The position numbers and the translations under genes are program-made. The notes below the pieces were generated by a model. The model was not told where the DNA came from and made no database searches. It saw only the letters and a list, made by a program, of their open reading frames with translations. A DNA stretch of 64,000 nt from positions 47,163,237 through 47,227,236 of the forward strand of contig NC_080185.1 in the NCBI RefSeq assembly GCF_950295315.1. Reading direction: 5' to 3'. This document shows, in pieces, positions 32,160 through 42,811 of this stretch; position 1 is the stretch's first letter, and each line of letters starts with the position of its first letter. This DNA is from Erinaceus europaeus. Taxonomy: Eukaryota; Chordata; Mammalia; Eulipotyphla; Erinaceidae.

Positions 32160-32525
32160 CTGGGGGGCTTGGTGGTGCCGCAGTGGGTTAAGCACTGATG
32201 GCGCAAAGTGCAAGGACTGGCATAAGGATCCAGGTTTAAGCCCCCGGCTCCCTATCTGCAGGGGCGTCACTTCACAGGCGGTGAAGCAGGTCTGCAGGTG
32301 TCTGTGTTTCTCCCCCCTGCTCTGTCTTCCCCTCCTCTCTCCATTTCTCTCTGTCCTATCAAACAACAATGACAGCAATAACAGTAACAAGAACAATAAA
32401 CAACAACAGCAACAAAAAGGGAAAAAATAGCATCCAGGAGCAGCGGATTCATAGTGTAGGGACTCGAGTCCCAGCGATAACCCTGGAGGCAAAATAATAA
32501 TAATAACAATAATAATAATAAATTT
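32160..32525 (+). mobile_element. tRNA-derived SINE, long form, sense strand
   Basis: A-box region GCCGCAGTGGGTTAAGCACTG, B-box-like GGTTTAAGCCC, CT-rich body, CAACAATGA repeats, then the extra module (CGATAACCCTGGAGGC) and an AATAATAAT tail. It shows the long form in sense orientation from end to end. Confidence 0.88.
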
Positions 32526-32699
32526 TTAAAAGAAAAGATAATCTTGACATAATGACTGTTAAATACCAGAATGGATTACAAAGGGAGATAGACATATTCT
32601 CCCTAGAAACAAAAGGAGCAAGATGAGCAGCATACATAAATACTTAGGAATATCTCTAAATTTGAATTTGGTTAAAAGCAACTTTGAATCAAAGGGAAA

Positions 32700-33190
32700 A
32701 TTTAGGACTGCCAAAATAGTTCACTTGGATAGTGTGCTGCTTTACCATGCATGTGACTCAGGTTCAAACCTGGTTCACACTGCACTAGAGTGTTTGTGCT
32801 GTGGTTTCTTTTTTTTTAAATTTTTTAAAAAATATTTATTTATTTATTCTCTTTTGTTGCCATTGTTGTTTTATTGTTGTAGTTATTATTGATGTCGTCA
32901 TTGTAGGATAGGACAAAGAGAAATGGAGAGAAGAGGGGAAGACAGAGAGGGGGAGAGAAAGACACCTGCAGACCTGTTTCACCACCTGTGACGCGACTCC
33001 CCTGCAGGTATGGAGCTGGGGGCTCCAACAGGGATTCTTCCTCCAGTCCTTCGTTTTGCGCCACCTGCGCTTAACCCGCTGCGCTACCGCCCTACTCCCT
33101 GTGCTGTGGTTTCTTTCTCTTTCTCTCTAGCTTTGTCTTTCTATCTAAAAAGGTCAGTCCAGAATAGTGAAGGCTTAGCTTTTTTAAGGA
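32700..33190 (+). mobile_element. Older SINE split by a younger SINE
   Basis: The first part (32700-32807) has the tRNA-like head with GGTTCAAACCTGG. The second part (33101-33190) continues with the TTTCTCTTTCTCTC body. The word TGTGCTGTGGTTTCTT at both break points is the target duplication. Confidence 0.8.
32808..33100 (-). mobile_element. tRNA-derived SINE inserted in an older SINE
   Basis: A complete copy, with head GCTGCGCTACCGCCCTACTCCC at its right end and T-rich tail at its left, flanked by a 16-bp target duplication. Confidence 0.92.
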
Positions 33191-33214
33191 AAAAAAAAGA
33201 GACAACTTTATAAC

Positions 33215-33850
33215 CTGAATATTTATTTTAATCATACATGTAGTTGTCCAGTTTTACCAACACCATTTGTTGAAGAGGTTTTCTTTCCCCCACTGTATGA
33301 ATTCAACTCCTTTGACCTATGTTGTATGTCTGAATATGTGTGAATTTATTTCTGGACTCTTTGTTCTATTCTATTGGTCTGAATAGCTATTTTAATTCCT
33401 GTAATTCACTGATTCAATTACTATTGCTTTATATTATAGTTTGAAGTCAGAGAGCATTTGCCCTCCCCCACCCACTCTCTTTCCCAACACGTTTATCACT
33501 GGGAGGGCTCACTATATGATGACTCCACTAATCCCAGAAGCCTTTCCCCCCTCTTTTTTCTTTCTTTTATCTGATAGTACAAAGAAATAGAGAAAGAGGT
33601 AGAGGGAGAAGAAGGAGGAGGAGTAAGAGGAGGTGAAGGAGAAGGAGGAGGAGGAGATATTTGCAGCACTGTTCTTCCACTCTTGAAGCTTTCTCCCTTC
33701 ACAAGTGGGGACCCTAAAAGTGAATTGGGTGTGCCATTTCCCAGTCCTTACATTTTTCTTTATCTCAGAATTACTTTGGTTATTTCTAATCTTTTTATGT
33801 TTGCACACAAATTTTAAGAGTGTTTGTTCCATTTCTTTGAGGAATGCTAT
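33215..33850 (-). mobile_element. Old L1 ORF2 fragment split by a SINE
   Basis: CAGTTTTACCAACACCATTTG through TATAGTTTGAAGTCAGAGAG is antisense ORF2, and it resumes at about 33760 (TTACTTTGGTTATTTCTAATC). The gap holds a SINE. Confidence 0.65.
33545..33755 (-). mobile_element. SINE, older form, with GGA-rich body
   Basis: TTGAAGCTTTCTCCC...AAGTGGGGACC matches the second SINE subfamily. The body is expanded into a GGAGAA-rich stretch (33600-33655). Confidence 0.65.
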
Positions 33851-33899
33851 AGTAAATCAGCAAAAAGTCAACAAATAGGAGGAAAGTAATATAACAGAA

Positions 33900-34060
33900 A
33901 GAAGGATTTGAAGCCATAAGACCTGAATTTGGCCAAGATGCTTAAATTTCTGTTCTCCATTTTCTCATTTGAAAATTAAGTTAATAATACTTTCTTGTAG
34001 AATATTTCTTGTGAGATCAAATGAGATTATGTACTATAAAGTGTCTGTTATATTCTTTTG
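33900..34060 (+). mobile_element. MIR fragment
   Basis: CCTGAATTTGGCC, TTCTCCATTTTCTCATTTGAAAATTAAG and GAGATCAAATGAGATTATG follow the MIR consensus order. Confidence 0.72.
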
Positions 34061-34119
34061 AGGTCAGCTGCCTATTCTCTCTTTTTCTCACTCTCACTCT
34101 TTCTCCCTTTCCTTCCTTT

Positions 34120-34310
34120 CTTGTCATTGCCAAGGCTTCCCTACTCCAATATAACTTCTTCAGGTAGAAGGACAAAAAGAAAAAAAAACACAGAGAAACA
34201 GACAGAGGGAGAAGGTGAAAGATACCACAGCACTACAACTCTTCCCACTGTGGTGAGGACCAGGCTCGAATCTGGGTTGTGAGTAAGACAAAACAAGCAC
34301 TCTGAAGTAA
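34120..34310 (-). mobile_element. SINE, older form
   Basis: Tail module TTGCCAAGGCTTCCCTACTCC, GA-rich body and a B-box-like antisense AGGCTCGAATCTGGG. Confidence 0.6.
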
Positions 34311-34511
34311 GCTATCATTAAGGTGGTTTTCTTTTTCTGCCACAGAGGTCAGTTCAGTACTTCAAGCTTTTCTGGAAATTCCCTGGCACCAGTCTTATGG
34401 AAAGAGATAATTTCTCCATCTGTCATATTGCTTTGGTGCAGTCTGAGTAACGGGGGAAGATGTGAATCTTTAGCTCAGAAATGTCAGATGTCTTTCTTTT
34501 TATTTATTCTT

Positions 34512-34758
34512 TTTTTTTTATTGCAACCAAGGTTGTTGCTGGGGCTTGGTGTCTGGATGAAGAATCCACCATTCCCAGTGGCCATTTTTTTCTTTGAGAA
34601 AATTTGAGAAATTGAGAGGGGAGGGATGATAGAGGAGAGACAGATAGACACCAGCAGTACTTGCTTCACCATTTGTGAAGCTTCCCCCTTGAAGATGGAG
34701 AGAGGGGACTTGAACCTGTGTCCTTGCACAGGTGTGCCCTTAACCAGGTGGTCTCCTC
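34512..34758 (-). mobile_element. SINE, long older form
   Basis: CAAGGTTGTTGCTGGGGCTTGG module, GA-rich body and GAAGCTTCCCCCTTGAAGATGG head region. Confidence 0.72.
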
Positions 34759-34759
34759 C

Positions 34760-35175
34760 AATATCTTTCCTTCTCTTTTTCTGCCCACTTTCTCCATGCA
34801 GACACCCACCATTGGAAAGAGAACTGTGCTTTTCCTTAGCAATCCCATTTGTGTGCTGGTGAGACTTTCTGTGGAAATTTGTTTTACTTGTGGTATTACA
34901 GGAAAGTATTTCCTAGTATTTATTATGAGATGGCTACACCTTCCAACATATATTTTGTGAAGACTAACCCCTATCAACAAATACTACCCATATACTTTTC
35001 TAACAGTAGATAACAAAAGAAAATAGTCTAGGAGTGCAAGATATTCTTCTGAAAACCTCCCAGCTTCATTTTCGATATTCAATGCAAAACGATATAGTTC
35101 TGTCATATGATGCATCTGAAGCTTGATTATCAAGTTTGAGACTTCTGGTCAATGACAACACAGTAGGCTTTCAAC
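34760..35175. other. Unique DNA
   Basis: No gene or repeat recognised. Confidence 0.4.
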
Positions 35176-35177
35176 TT

Positions 35178-36200
35178 ATTCTTCTAGCATTTGCCCTTCT
35201 TCCGTAGCCAGTCAACAGCGTCAGGTTGAGCCTGATGTAAAGTTTCGAGACCTCCTTTGAGTCTGGAGAGGTGGCAGTCGTTGACTATGTGGGTCATAGT
35301 CTGTCTGTAGCCTCAGGGGCAGTTCGGGTCGTTTCTGGCTCCCCAGCGATGGAACATAGCGGCGCACCGGCCATGGCCTGTTCGATAGCGATTGAGGAGG
35401 GCCCAATCATAACGTGCTAGGTCAAAGCCGGGTTGACGCTTGCAGGGGTCTGTGATGAGGTGTTTGTTCTTTACCTCAGCTGACTGCCAACTCTGTTTCC
35501 AAGAGTCTGGAACAGAGAAGTTCAGTGTAGGCGTAGGGGACCAGATTGGGTGACGAGACGTCAAGCGTTGGACAGGGTGGGCGAAGATATCCGCGTATAT
35601 TGGCAGGTCCGGTTGAGCGTAGACGTGGGAAATGAACTTAGATGATGCCGCATCCCGATGTATATCTGGCAGGGTGGTGTTGTTAAGAACTGGCAGCCAT
35701 GGAACCAGGGTGGAACGGATGGTTCCAGAAATTATCCTCATGGAGGAATATAATTTGGAATCGACCAAGTGGACATGGGGGCTACGGAACCATACTGGGG
35801 CACAGTATTCTGCAGTGGAATAGCATAATGCCAGAGATGATGATCGCAGTGTGGAAGCGCTCGCGCCCCATGAAGAGCTGGCCAGTCTTGCAATGATGTT
35901 ATTCCTCGTGCCCACCTTTGCTGCAGTTTTTATGAGATGTTCGTGAAATGACAGGGTGCGATCGAGAGTAACGCCTAGAAAGACTGGCTGGGCTTCATGC
36001 CGGATTCTCGTATCGTCAAGCTGCACATTAAGCTCACACGAGGCCGAGGCATGGTGTAGATGGAAAACAGATGATACCGTTTTTGCAGTGCTAGGGATTA
36101 GTCGCCATTTTTTACAGTAATCAGATATCAGAGACATGTCTTTCGTGAGTGTTTCAACTGCAAGCATATCATAATGACTCTTCAGCACCCTACCATGCAT
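35178..36200 (-). mobile_element. Jockey/CR1-like non-LTR retrotransposon, 5'-truncated copy 1
   Basis: On the minus strand it runs from just after the reverse-transcriptase catalytic region to the end of the ORF and stops there, with almost no 3' UTR (terminal TAG at 35184-35186, then an AGAAGAA-like tail). It is collinear with 44149-44990. Its protein does not resemble the L1 ORF2 seen elsewhere in this window. The family name is an inference. Confidence 0.82.
35313..36200 (-). pseudogene. Reverse-transcriptase C-terminal region (Jockey/CR1-like), copy 1
   Basis: 295 codons remain. Features are the post-catalytic stretch ISDYCKKWRLIPSTAKT, then FLGVTLDRTLSFHEH, LALCYSTAEYCAPVW and RIISGTIRSTLVPWLPVL, all typical of the thumb and downstream region in Jockey/CR1/Rex-like elements. 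The frame ends at TGA (35313-35315) exactly where copy 2 has the second Cys of a C-x-C-x7-H-x4-C zinc motif. The upstream palm motif and the endonuclease are absent. Such proteins nick target DNA and copy their RNA into it, but this remnant cannot. Confidence 0.82.
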
Positions 36201-36274
36201 TGATCATAATAGTATTAATCAGCACATGACACTGGAGTTAATCAGAGATAAGGGAAGAATTTATATACACCAAA

Positions 36275-36515
36275 TGGTTATTTCTGTAGTTTTTACTGTG
36301 TTCCAGGCACTTTGTTAAGTGCTTTATATATACTGTATTGTTTACTCCTCATAAGAAACTCATGAAGTGGATACTATTTTTATCTCTATTTTATCGACAA
36401 GGCCATTAAATTGGAGAGAGTTAAGATGCTATCCTATCCAAAGACTACATTACAGTTAAGTAAGTGGTCTAAGTGGAATTTGAATCTAATCTGACTCCAA
36501 GGCCAATCTTTCAAA
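36275..36515 (-). mobile_element. MIR (antisense)
   Basis: GTTCCAGGCACTTTGTTAAG, TTTACTCCTCATAAG and the ATTTTATCGACAAGG core, ending with ACTCCAAGGCC, match the MIR consensus in antisense over about 240 bp. Confidence 0.82.
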
Positions 36516-36995
36516 AGCATTTTATTGTAATGATTCTAAATTACAATAGTGTTGGTGAAATTTCTTCATTAAAATCTTTTCTACACAAAACACTACTGTG
36601 CGCCCTCAGATTTATTTGATATGTTTTCATGCATCAGAGTTTAAATATTCATAGCTTTTCATTTTAACTTTTAATTCACTCAATCATTTTTGCCTGAATC
36701 ACATTTTTTCATAAAGGATATAATCAAATTTACTTTTAAATGTACAGTTTTACTACTATGCCTATTACTACATATCTACACAGCCTAATTTACTAGAGTC
36801 ATAGTTTATATTCTGCAAAAATTTATTTCCTATTAAATCTGAAAATGATTATCCATTTTATTAATGCATTTTTATCCATTTTTACATTATACTTTGATAG
36901 ATTCTAGCAAGTATATTTTATTAGACAATTTTTTGTATTTTTATAATTGAAAAGATGTGACTATTTTTAATCTGTAATAATTCTATTATTTATTT
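36516..36995. other. Unique A+T-rich DNA
   Basis: No gene recognised. Confidence 0.45.
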
Positions 36996-36999
36996 TAAA

Positions 37000-37232
37000 A
37001 CATTTATTTATTTATTCCCTTTTGTTGCCCTTGCTGTTTTATTGTTGTAGTCATTATTGATGTCGTTGTTGGATATGACAGAGAGAAATGGAGAGAGGAG
37101 GGGAAGACAGAGAGGGGGAGAGAAAGATAGACACCTGCAGACCTGCTTCACCACTTGTGATGCGACTCCCCTGCAGGTGAGGAGCCGGGGGCTCGAACCG
37201 GGATCCTTACGCTGGTCCTTGTGCATCACGCC
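37000..37232 (-). mobile_element. SINE with truncated head
   Basis: T-rich tail at 37000-37060, CT-rich body and B box at 37190-37200. It ends at CATCACGCCAA, short of the usual tRNA start, and abuts an L1 tail. Confidence 0.85.
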
Positions 37233-37234
37233 AA

Positions 37235-38415
37235 TATTTATTTACTTTTATTAGTGATTTAATAATGATTAATAAGATTGTAGGATAAGAGGGGTAAAAT
37301 TCCATATAATTCCCACCACTAGGATTCCATATCCTATTCCCTTAATTGAATTCCTCCTCCTATCCCCTATTCTTTATTCCTTTGCTAGTATGGACTAAAA
37401 TTCTTTATGAGGCAGAAGGTGGAAGGTCTGGCTACTATGTTTGCTTCTCTCTTGAGCATGGACGTTGACAGGTAGATCCATACCCCCAGCCTGTTTCTAT
37501 TATTCCCTAGAGGGACAGGGCTCTGTAGAGGTATGGTTCCAGGACACATTGGTGAGACTGTTGGCCTAGGGAAGTCAGGATGGTGTCATGGTAGTGATGG
37601 TAACTTTGTGGCTGAAAAGCCATAAGATATAAAGCAGGAAAAATTGTGTAGTAATCAGGAACCTAAAGGTAAGAATAGAGCCGATGGAACTTAAGGGTCT
37701 TCATGTTGGAAGAAGTTAGGAAGTTTATTGTAGATATATTCCAAGGGGCCCATGATTTTAGTCGTTTTTGCCTGAGCCTGATAGCTAACATGCAGGTGGA
37801 CTAAAAGTATTGTCTGGGAAGATGGTGTCCGAGTTGAGAACAGGACTAGAGAGCTGGATCAGGACAGAGAGCATCTCTCAAATATGAGGGAAGTATATAA
37901 ATACCAATAATTGTAAACTCCATCGTTCTGACCTAGGGTTCATAGTTATTCATATTTGGCACAGGAGCCTGTGTAACCTTTGTATCCCTGCCAATCTGAG
38001 CTCGAAGTCCATGGTCTGTTTTTCTCGAGACTGTTTTGACAATTCTAGGTATTTCTTGCTTCCAGATAAACGTTTGTAGCTTTTGTTCTATTCTCTTAAA
38101 AATTGGTGGAATTTTTTTTCTGTGTGCATTTTGGGTGAGTACAGGAGCAAAGTACTATTTGTTATATAATTCCTACTTTGCCAATCAGTGATGTAATCTC
38201 CACCCCATGTACCGACGCAGAGTACAGACTTATCCCCAAAGTTTGTTTTAAAAACATACCAACTCCTATCCTTCCAGGCTCATTTCGTCTCCAAGGACTG
38301 AGTCTTCTCATTCTCTGAGAGTTCTTTTGCTTAACACTGCATTGAAACTCTGTTTCAAAAAAAATGGTGGGAACTTGATGGGGGTTACATTAAATTTGTA
38401 TATGGCTCTGGGTAT
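37235..38415 (-). mobile_element. Old L1: 3' UTR and ORF2 piece with a 225-bp interruption
   Basis: 3' UTR at 37235-38022 and ORF2 antisense at 38025-38112. Then unrelated sequence to 38340, and ORF2 antisense again (GGTGGGAACTTGATGGGGGTTACATT). The internal part of the element between 3' UTR and ORF2 is deleted. Confidence 0.75.
38113..38340. other. Unidentified insert in L1 ORF2
   Basis: TGTGTGCATTTTGGGTGAG to CTTAACACTGCATTGAAACTC has no match elsewhere in the window. It looks LTR-like in composition but has no clear ends. Confidence 0.4.
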
Positions 38416-38419
38416 CACA

Positions 38420-38745
38420 TCCCCCTTTTATACTTTCTCTTATGATCCCATGTCATGCCACGGAAGTTCCGTTTTATTTAATTATATCATAGTTTTCTCA
38501 GGCTTATCATTTTCCAGTCCCTTCCAAGGAGTCTAGGATCACTTGCTGTGAGTTAGCTCTAGGGACTTCCAGTTTTCAAGGATTACTTTTCTTTTTTCTA
38601 TTGTCCCACCCCTGCAACTTTGCAAGAGTAGTATTCTCTAAGCACTTGTGACTTTTTCTAATTATCTGTTCTTTAACTAATTCATTAACATCAGATTCAT
38701 TCAAACAATAATGACCAATAATGACTCATTTTTTAAATTTTGTAT
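38420..38745. other. Unassigned spacer
   Basis: No gene or repeat recognised. Confidence 0.4.
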
Positions 38746-38973
38746 TATTATTATTTTTTTTATTTAAGAAAGGAGACATTAACAAAATCATAGGATGGGG
38801 GGGTACAACTCCACACAATTCCCACCACCCAATCTCCATATCCCTTCCCCTCCAATAGCTTTCCCATTCTCTATCCCTCTGGGAGCATGGACCCAGGGTC
38901 ATTGTGGGTTGCAGAAGGTGGGAGGTCTGGCTTCTGTAATTGCTTCTCCACTGAACATGGGCATTGACTGGTC

Positions 38974-39702
38974 TGTTGGGAACATGTGTGAGCCTGATAG
39001 AGCTTAGGGAGAACCACCCCCATCTTTGGATGGAGGTCTGAGAAGATAACCTCTTGGTAAGTCTCTCTCAACCGAGGTGAGCATAAGGGGGGAAACTCAG
39101 ACTTGGTTCTTTCCTTCTTGACTCTCAGGCCCACAGATACCCCAGTACTTCCCTCCATTAACTGCAGGCCACATGGCCACAGATTCACTCATTCAAAGTC
39201 ACCTTCTGATCACAGAAGAACACACCTTATCACACACTTCATCACACACCTCAGACCCCAGACAAGAGAAATGCCAAACTATATGGCCTTTTGATATTCA
39301 TCTTCTTTCTGTCTCACCCTACGGGTTTAACCCCTATGCTTCTCTCAAATACCTTTGGATAATTAAGTTGCTTGTGTTATGGAGAATAACTGTCTTATAT
39401 CTCATTAATTCCTGTCATAACAGCCCCCTACCTTAGGGGCATGCTGACTGTTAAGAAACCTGTAATTTCTGTCATATTGCAACAATAATTACCTCCATTG
39501 CTTTTCTATTTAACTCATGTCAATTTTGCTAATAAACGGACTCTAGGATTCTGGGACTCAAGGACTCAGATTCTACATTCACGCTAAGAGTCCCCTGGTG
39601 TCTTTTACTTCGTGTCATCCCTGTCGTGAGCGAGAAAGAACCAGCCCGCTACCTTTCCCCTGGAGGACACCATGCTGGAGAAGGAGGCAGACACCCCGAA
39701 AC
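38974..39702 (+). mobile_element. Solo LTR inserted in an L1 3' UTR
   Basis: The L1 reads continuously if this block is removed. It starts TGTTGGGAAC, has AATAAA at about 39532 and ends near CACCCCGAAAC. ACTGGTC before and ACTGGTG after are the likely target duplication. No retroviral gene is present, so the provirus was lost by LTR recombination. It resembles neither provirus LTR above, and its class is not determined. Confidence 0.72.
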
Positions 39703-40805
39703 TGGTGGATCCATACTCCCAGTCTGCCTCTCTCTTTCCCTGGTAGGGTGGGTCTCTGGGGAAGCAGAGCTCCAGGATGCATTGGTGGGGTCTTCAGTCC
39801 AGGGAAGCCTGGCTGGCATACTGATGGCATCTGGAACCTGGGGGCTGAAAAGAGAGTTAACATACAAAGCCAAACAAATTGTTGAGCAATCATGGACCCA
39901 AAGCTTGGAATAGTGGAGATGAAGTGTTGGGGGGGGGTACTTACTGCAAACTCTGTGTACTACTGCTTTCAGGTATATATTTGCCCTAGTTTATGGATAC
40001 GTGTGGACAAATGCTTTATCCCCTGGAACCTGGTCTATATCTAGGTTTTAGGACTTTGTTAGGAAGTGAACCACCTGGGATGGAATTAGAGAATACTATG
40101 AAAGGAAAGGTCTCACCCGAGTGATGAAGCTAAAGGGTTGTCGTTCCACACCTGAAGTCTCTGGACACAGTATGAAGTGAAGCATGCTGGGGTGGCACTC
40201 GTTGTATTGATTAGGTTGCGATCAGCTGATGCAATATTATTTGATAAGAATTGGGAGAAGCATATGGGAAAGTGGGCCCTACCCTAGGGTCCCAGGAATT
40301 GGGGAAGTTTAGGCTCTATAGTGGAAATGTGAGGTTCCTGCTCTCTTAGGGTTCAAGAAGACAATGGATAGTTACTTTTATCATCACATTATTTGGTAAT
40401 TGGGTTAACTTTGAAAAGTCCCTTTGTTAGACATATAATCAATTTTCCTCCTCTCATATTAATTAAGTAGTGATTTATATGGCTACAGTTTAATAGGTGT
40501 GTACATAAACACCATTCCCATCACCAAAAGATTGTGTCCCGTCTCACACACCCACTCCCACCCCACCCCCCCGCCGGCCCAGGAAGCCGCATGTCCACCC
40601 TCCCCCTCACCACAGGGTTTTTACTTCAGTGCCCTACTTTCAATTTAGTCAGATCCTGCTTTTAGTTTCCCTTTCTGATCTTTCTCAACTTCTGTTGATG
40701 AGTGGGATCCTCCCACACTCATCTTTATCTTTCTGACTTAGCTCACTTAACATAATTCCTTCTAGCTCTGACCAAGTTGGGTCAAAGAAGTTGAGTTCAT
40801 TGTTC

Positions 40806-41421
40806 TTAGTAGCTGCATAGTATTCCACTGTGTATATACCACAGCTTTCTCAGCCACTCATCAGTTGTTGGGCACCTGGGTTGCTTCCAGGTTTTAGCTA
40901 TTATGAATTGTGCTGCTATGAACATAGGAATACACATATCTTTTTGGTTGGGTGTTATGTAATCCTTGGGGTATAACCCCAGGAGAGGAATTACTGGATC
41001 ATATGGAAGGTCCATGTCTAGCCTTGTGAGAGTTCTCCAGACTGCTCTCCACAGAGGCTGGAGCAATTTACATTCCCACCAGTAGTGCAGAAGGGTTCCT
41101 CTGTCCCCACAGCCTCTCCAGCATTTGTTGCTGCTGTCCTTTTTGATGTATGCCATTCTTACAGGAGTGAGGTGGTATCTCAATGTTGTCTTAATTTGCA
41201 TTTCTCTGACAATCAGCGACCTGGAGCAGTTTTTCATATGTTTGTTAGCCTTTTGGATCTCCTCTGGAGTGAATATTCTGTTCATGTCCTCTGCCCATTT
41301 ATGGATGGGGTCATTTGTTTTTTTAGTGCTAAGCTTGCTGAGCTCTTTGTATATTTTGGTGATTAGTCTCTTGTCTGATGTATGGCATGTAAAGATCTTC
41401 TCCCATTCTGTGAGGGGTCTA
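40806..41421 (-). pseudogene. L1 ORF2 C-terminal fragment
   Basis: An open frame of 159 codons (41285-40806), preceded by further collinear sequence, contains [18 protein letters not shown]. Here the last His-Cys pair of the usual zinc-like motif reads HYWWEC. It is the same part of ORF2 as at 8728-9270, with no catalytic domain. Confidence 0.88.
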
Positions 41422-41429
41422 TGACTCGT

Positions 41430-41780
41430 TTTGAGATACTATGGTAGACATTGCTGATACTGTGCTAGGCAACCAATAAACACTGGTTGAATTGTTCTGT
41501 GATTTAATGTCTCCTAGAGATGAGAAAGTGAGTCATAATTATGATTCACTTATGTTAGAAAATCAATAGATTCAAGTAAGTGTGCTATTTAGTTTTACCC
41601 ATTGACCTATAAATAGGCAAAATATGAATAAGTGATCTGTTTCCTATATTTGTATCCTTTGTATTCATATTTGAGTTCAAACCAGGTTGCTGCGAACTAT
41701 AAATAAATCAAACCCAAAGTGAAGACAGGTTCTTGAATGTAGATGATGTCTGGATCTAACGGGGAACAAGAATTAAAAAA
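41430..41780. other. Unique DNA, perhaps with an old MIR end
   Basis: GTGCTAGGCAACCAATAAACACTGG near 41460 resembles a MIR/L2 3' end. Otherwise no feature. Confidence 0.35.
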
Positions 41781-41784
41781 TTTT

Positions 41785-41996
41785 TTTAATCCTTTTATTT
41801 ATTTATTATTGGATAGAGACAGAGAGAAATTGATAGGGGAGGGGGAGGTAGAGAGAAAAAGAGACAGAGAGATACCTGCAGCCCTGCTTCACCACTTGTG
41901 AAGCTTTCCCCTTGCAGGTGGGGGCCAGGGGCTTGAACCCGGATCCCTGCACACTGTAGTATGTGCACTTAATCGGTGTGCCACCGCCTGGCCCCA
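41785..41996 (-). mobile_element. tRNA-derived SINE, second subfamily
   Basis: GGTAGAGAGAAAAAGAGAC body, GAAGCTTTCCCCTTGCAGGTGG and antisense B box GGCTTGAACCC, with head CCACCGCCTGGCCCC. AAGAATT flanks it on both sides. Confidence 0.88.
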
Positions 41997-41999
41997 AGA

Positions 42000-42380
42000 A
42001 TTTTTTTTTAACTGATAGAATTTCTTAAGGAAATAAGAGTGTATAGGTCTGAGAAAATGGTGACATTGTAGTCAGCAAGGTGACAGATATTCATAGAATT
42101 TGATCTTAAAGCAAAGCCATGTGCTGCATAGTCATTTGTCCTGAAAAAGAGGGGCAGGTTTTCATTTCATTTGCCCACTGGACTACTTTTAGGACTTGTT
42201 TTGGAGACTTTGAAAGTATCTTTAACAATCATGAGGAACTTCCAGACGTGTAGTTATGGAGTAGCAGCTGCTGTGAGTTTGTTCTGGCTGATCTACTAGG
42301 AAAAGCAGTGAAAATCACCTGAAAACTCAACAAAATGTGACCAGGATCTCTTCAAGATCTCTAAATTCCAATGAAACTAT
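42000..42380. other. Unique DNA
   Basis: No gene recognised. Confidence 0.4.
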
Positions 42381-42765
42381 CTGGTAGTTGTCTTTCTTCT
42401 CTTTACTTATTTCCCTAAGCATAATCACCTCCAGTTCCATCTATTTTATTGTAAAGGACACAATATCCTCTTTCTCAGTGCAAAATAGTATTCCATGAAA
42501 TATATATTCCATAACTTCTTTAGCCAGTCATCCGATGATGGGCATCTAGGCAGCTTCCACACTTTGGGTATTGTGAATAATACAGCTATGAACATAGGGG
42601 TGCATATGTCCCTTCTAATTAGTGCTTGAGTGTTCACTGGATAAATGCCCAAGAGTGGTATTCCTGGATCATAAAATACTCACAATTTCATTTGTTTAAG
42701 GATTCTCCATACAGTCTTCTAAAGGGACTGTACCAGTTTGCATTCCTATCAGCAGTGAATCAGTT
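42380..42765 (-). mobile_element. Old L1 ORF2 fragment
   Basis: AGCATAATCACCTCCAGTTCC, TTCTTTAGCCAGTCATCCG and GTTTGCATTCCTATCAGCAG are the antisense ORF2 end of an older subfamily. Confidence 0.75.
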
Positions 42766-42766
42766 C

Positions 42767-42811
<45 letters not shown>

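Larger units (their letters stand above)
38750..41421 (-). mobile_element. L1, 5'-truncated, split by a solo LTR
   Basis: Tail at 38750, 3' UTR pieces 38750-38973 and 39703-40780, and ORF2 end 40806-41421. ATGACTCATTTT (about 38720) and ATGACTCGTTTT (about 41422) are its target duplication, so both boundaries are firm. The interruption at 38974-39702 is a later insertion. Confidence 0.9.
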
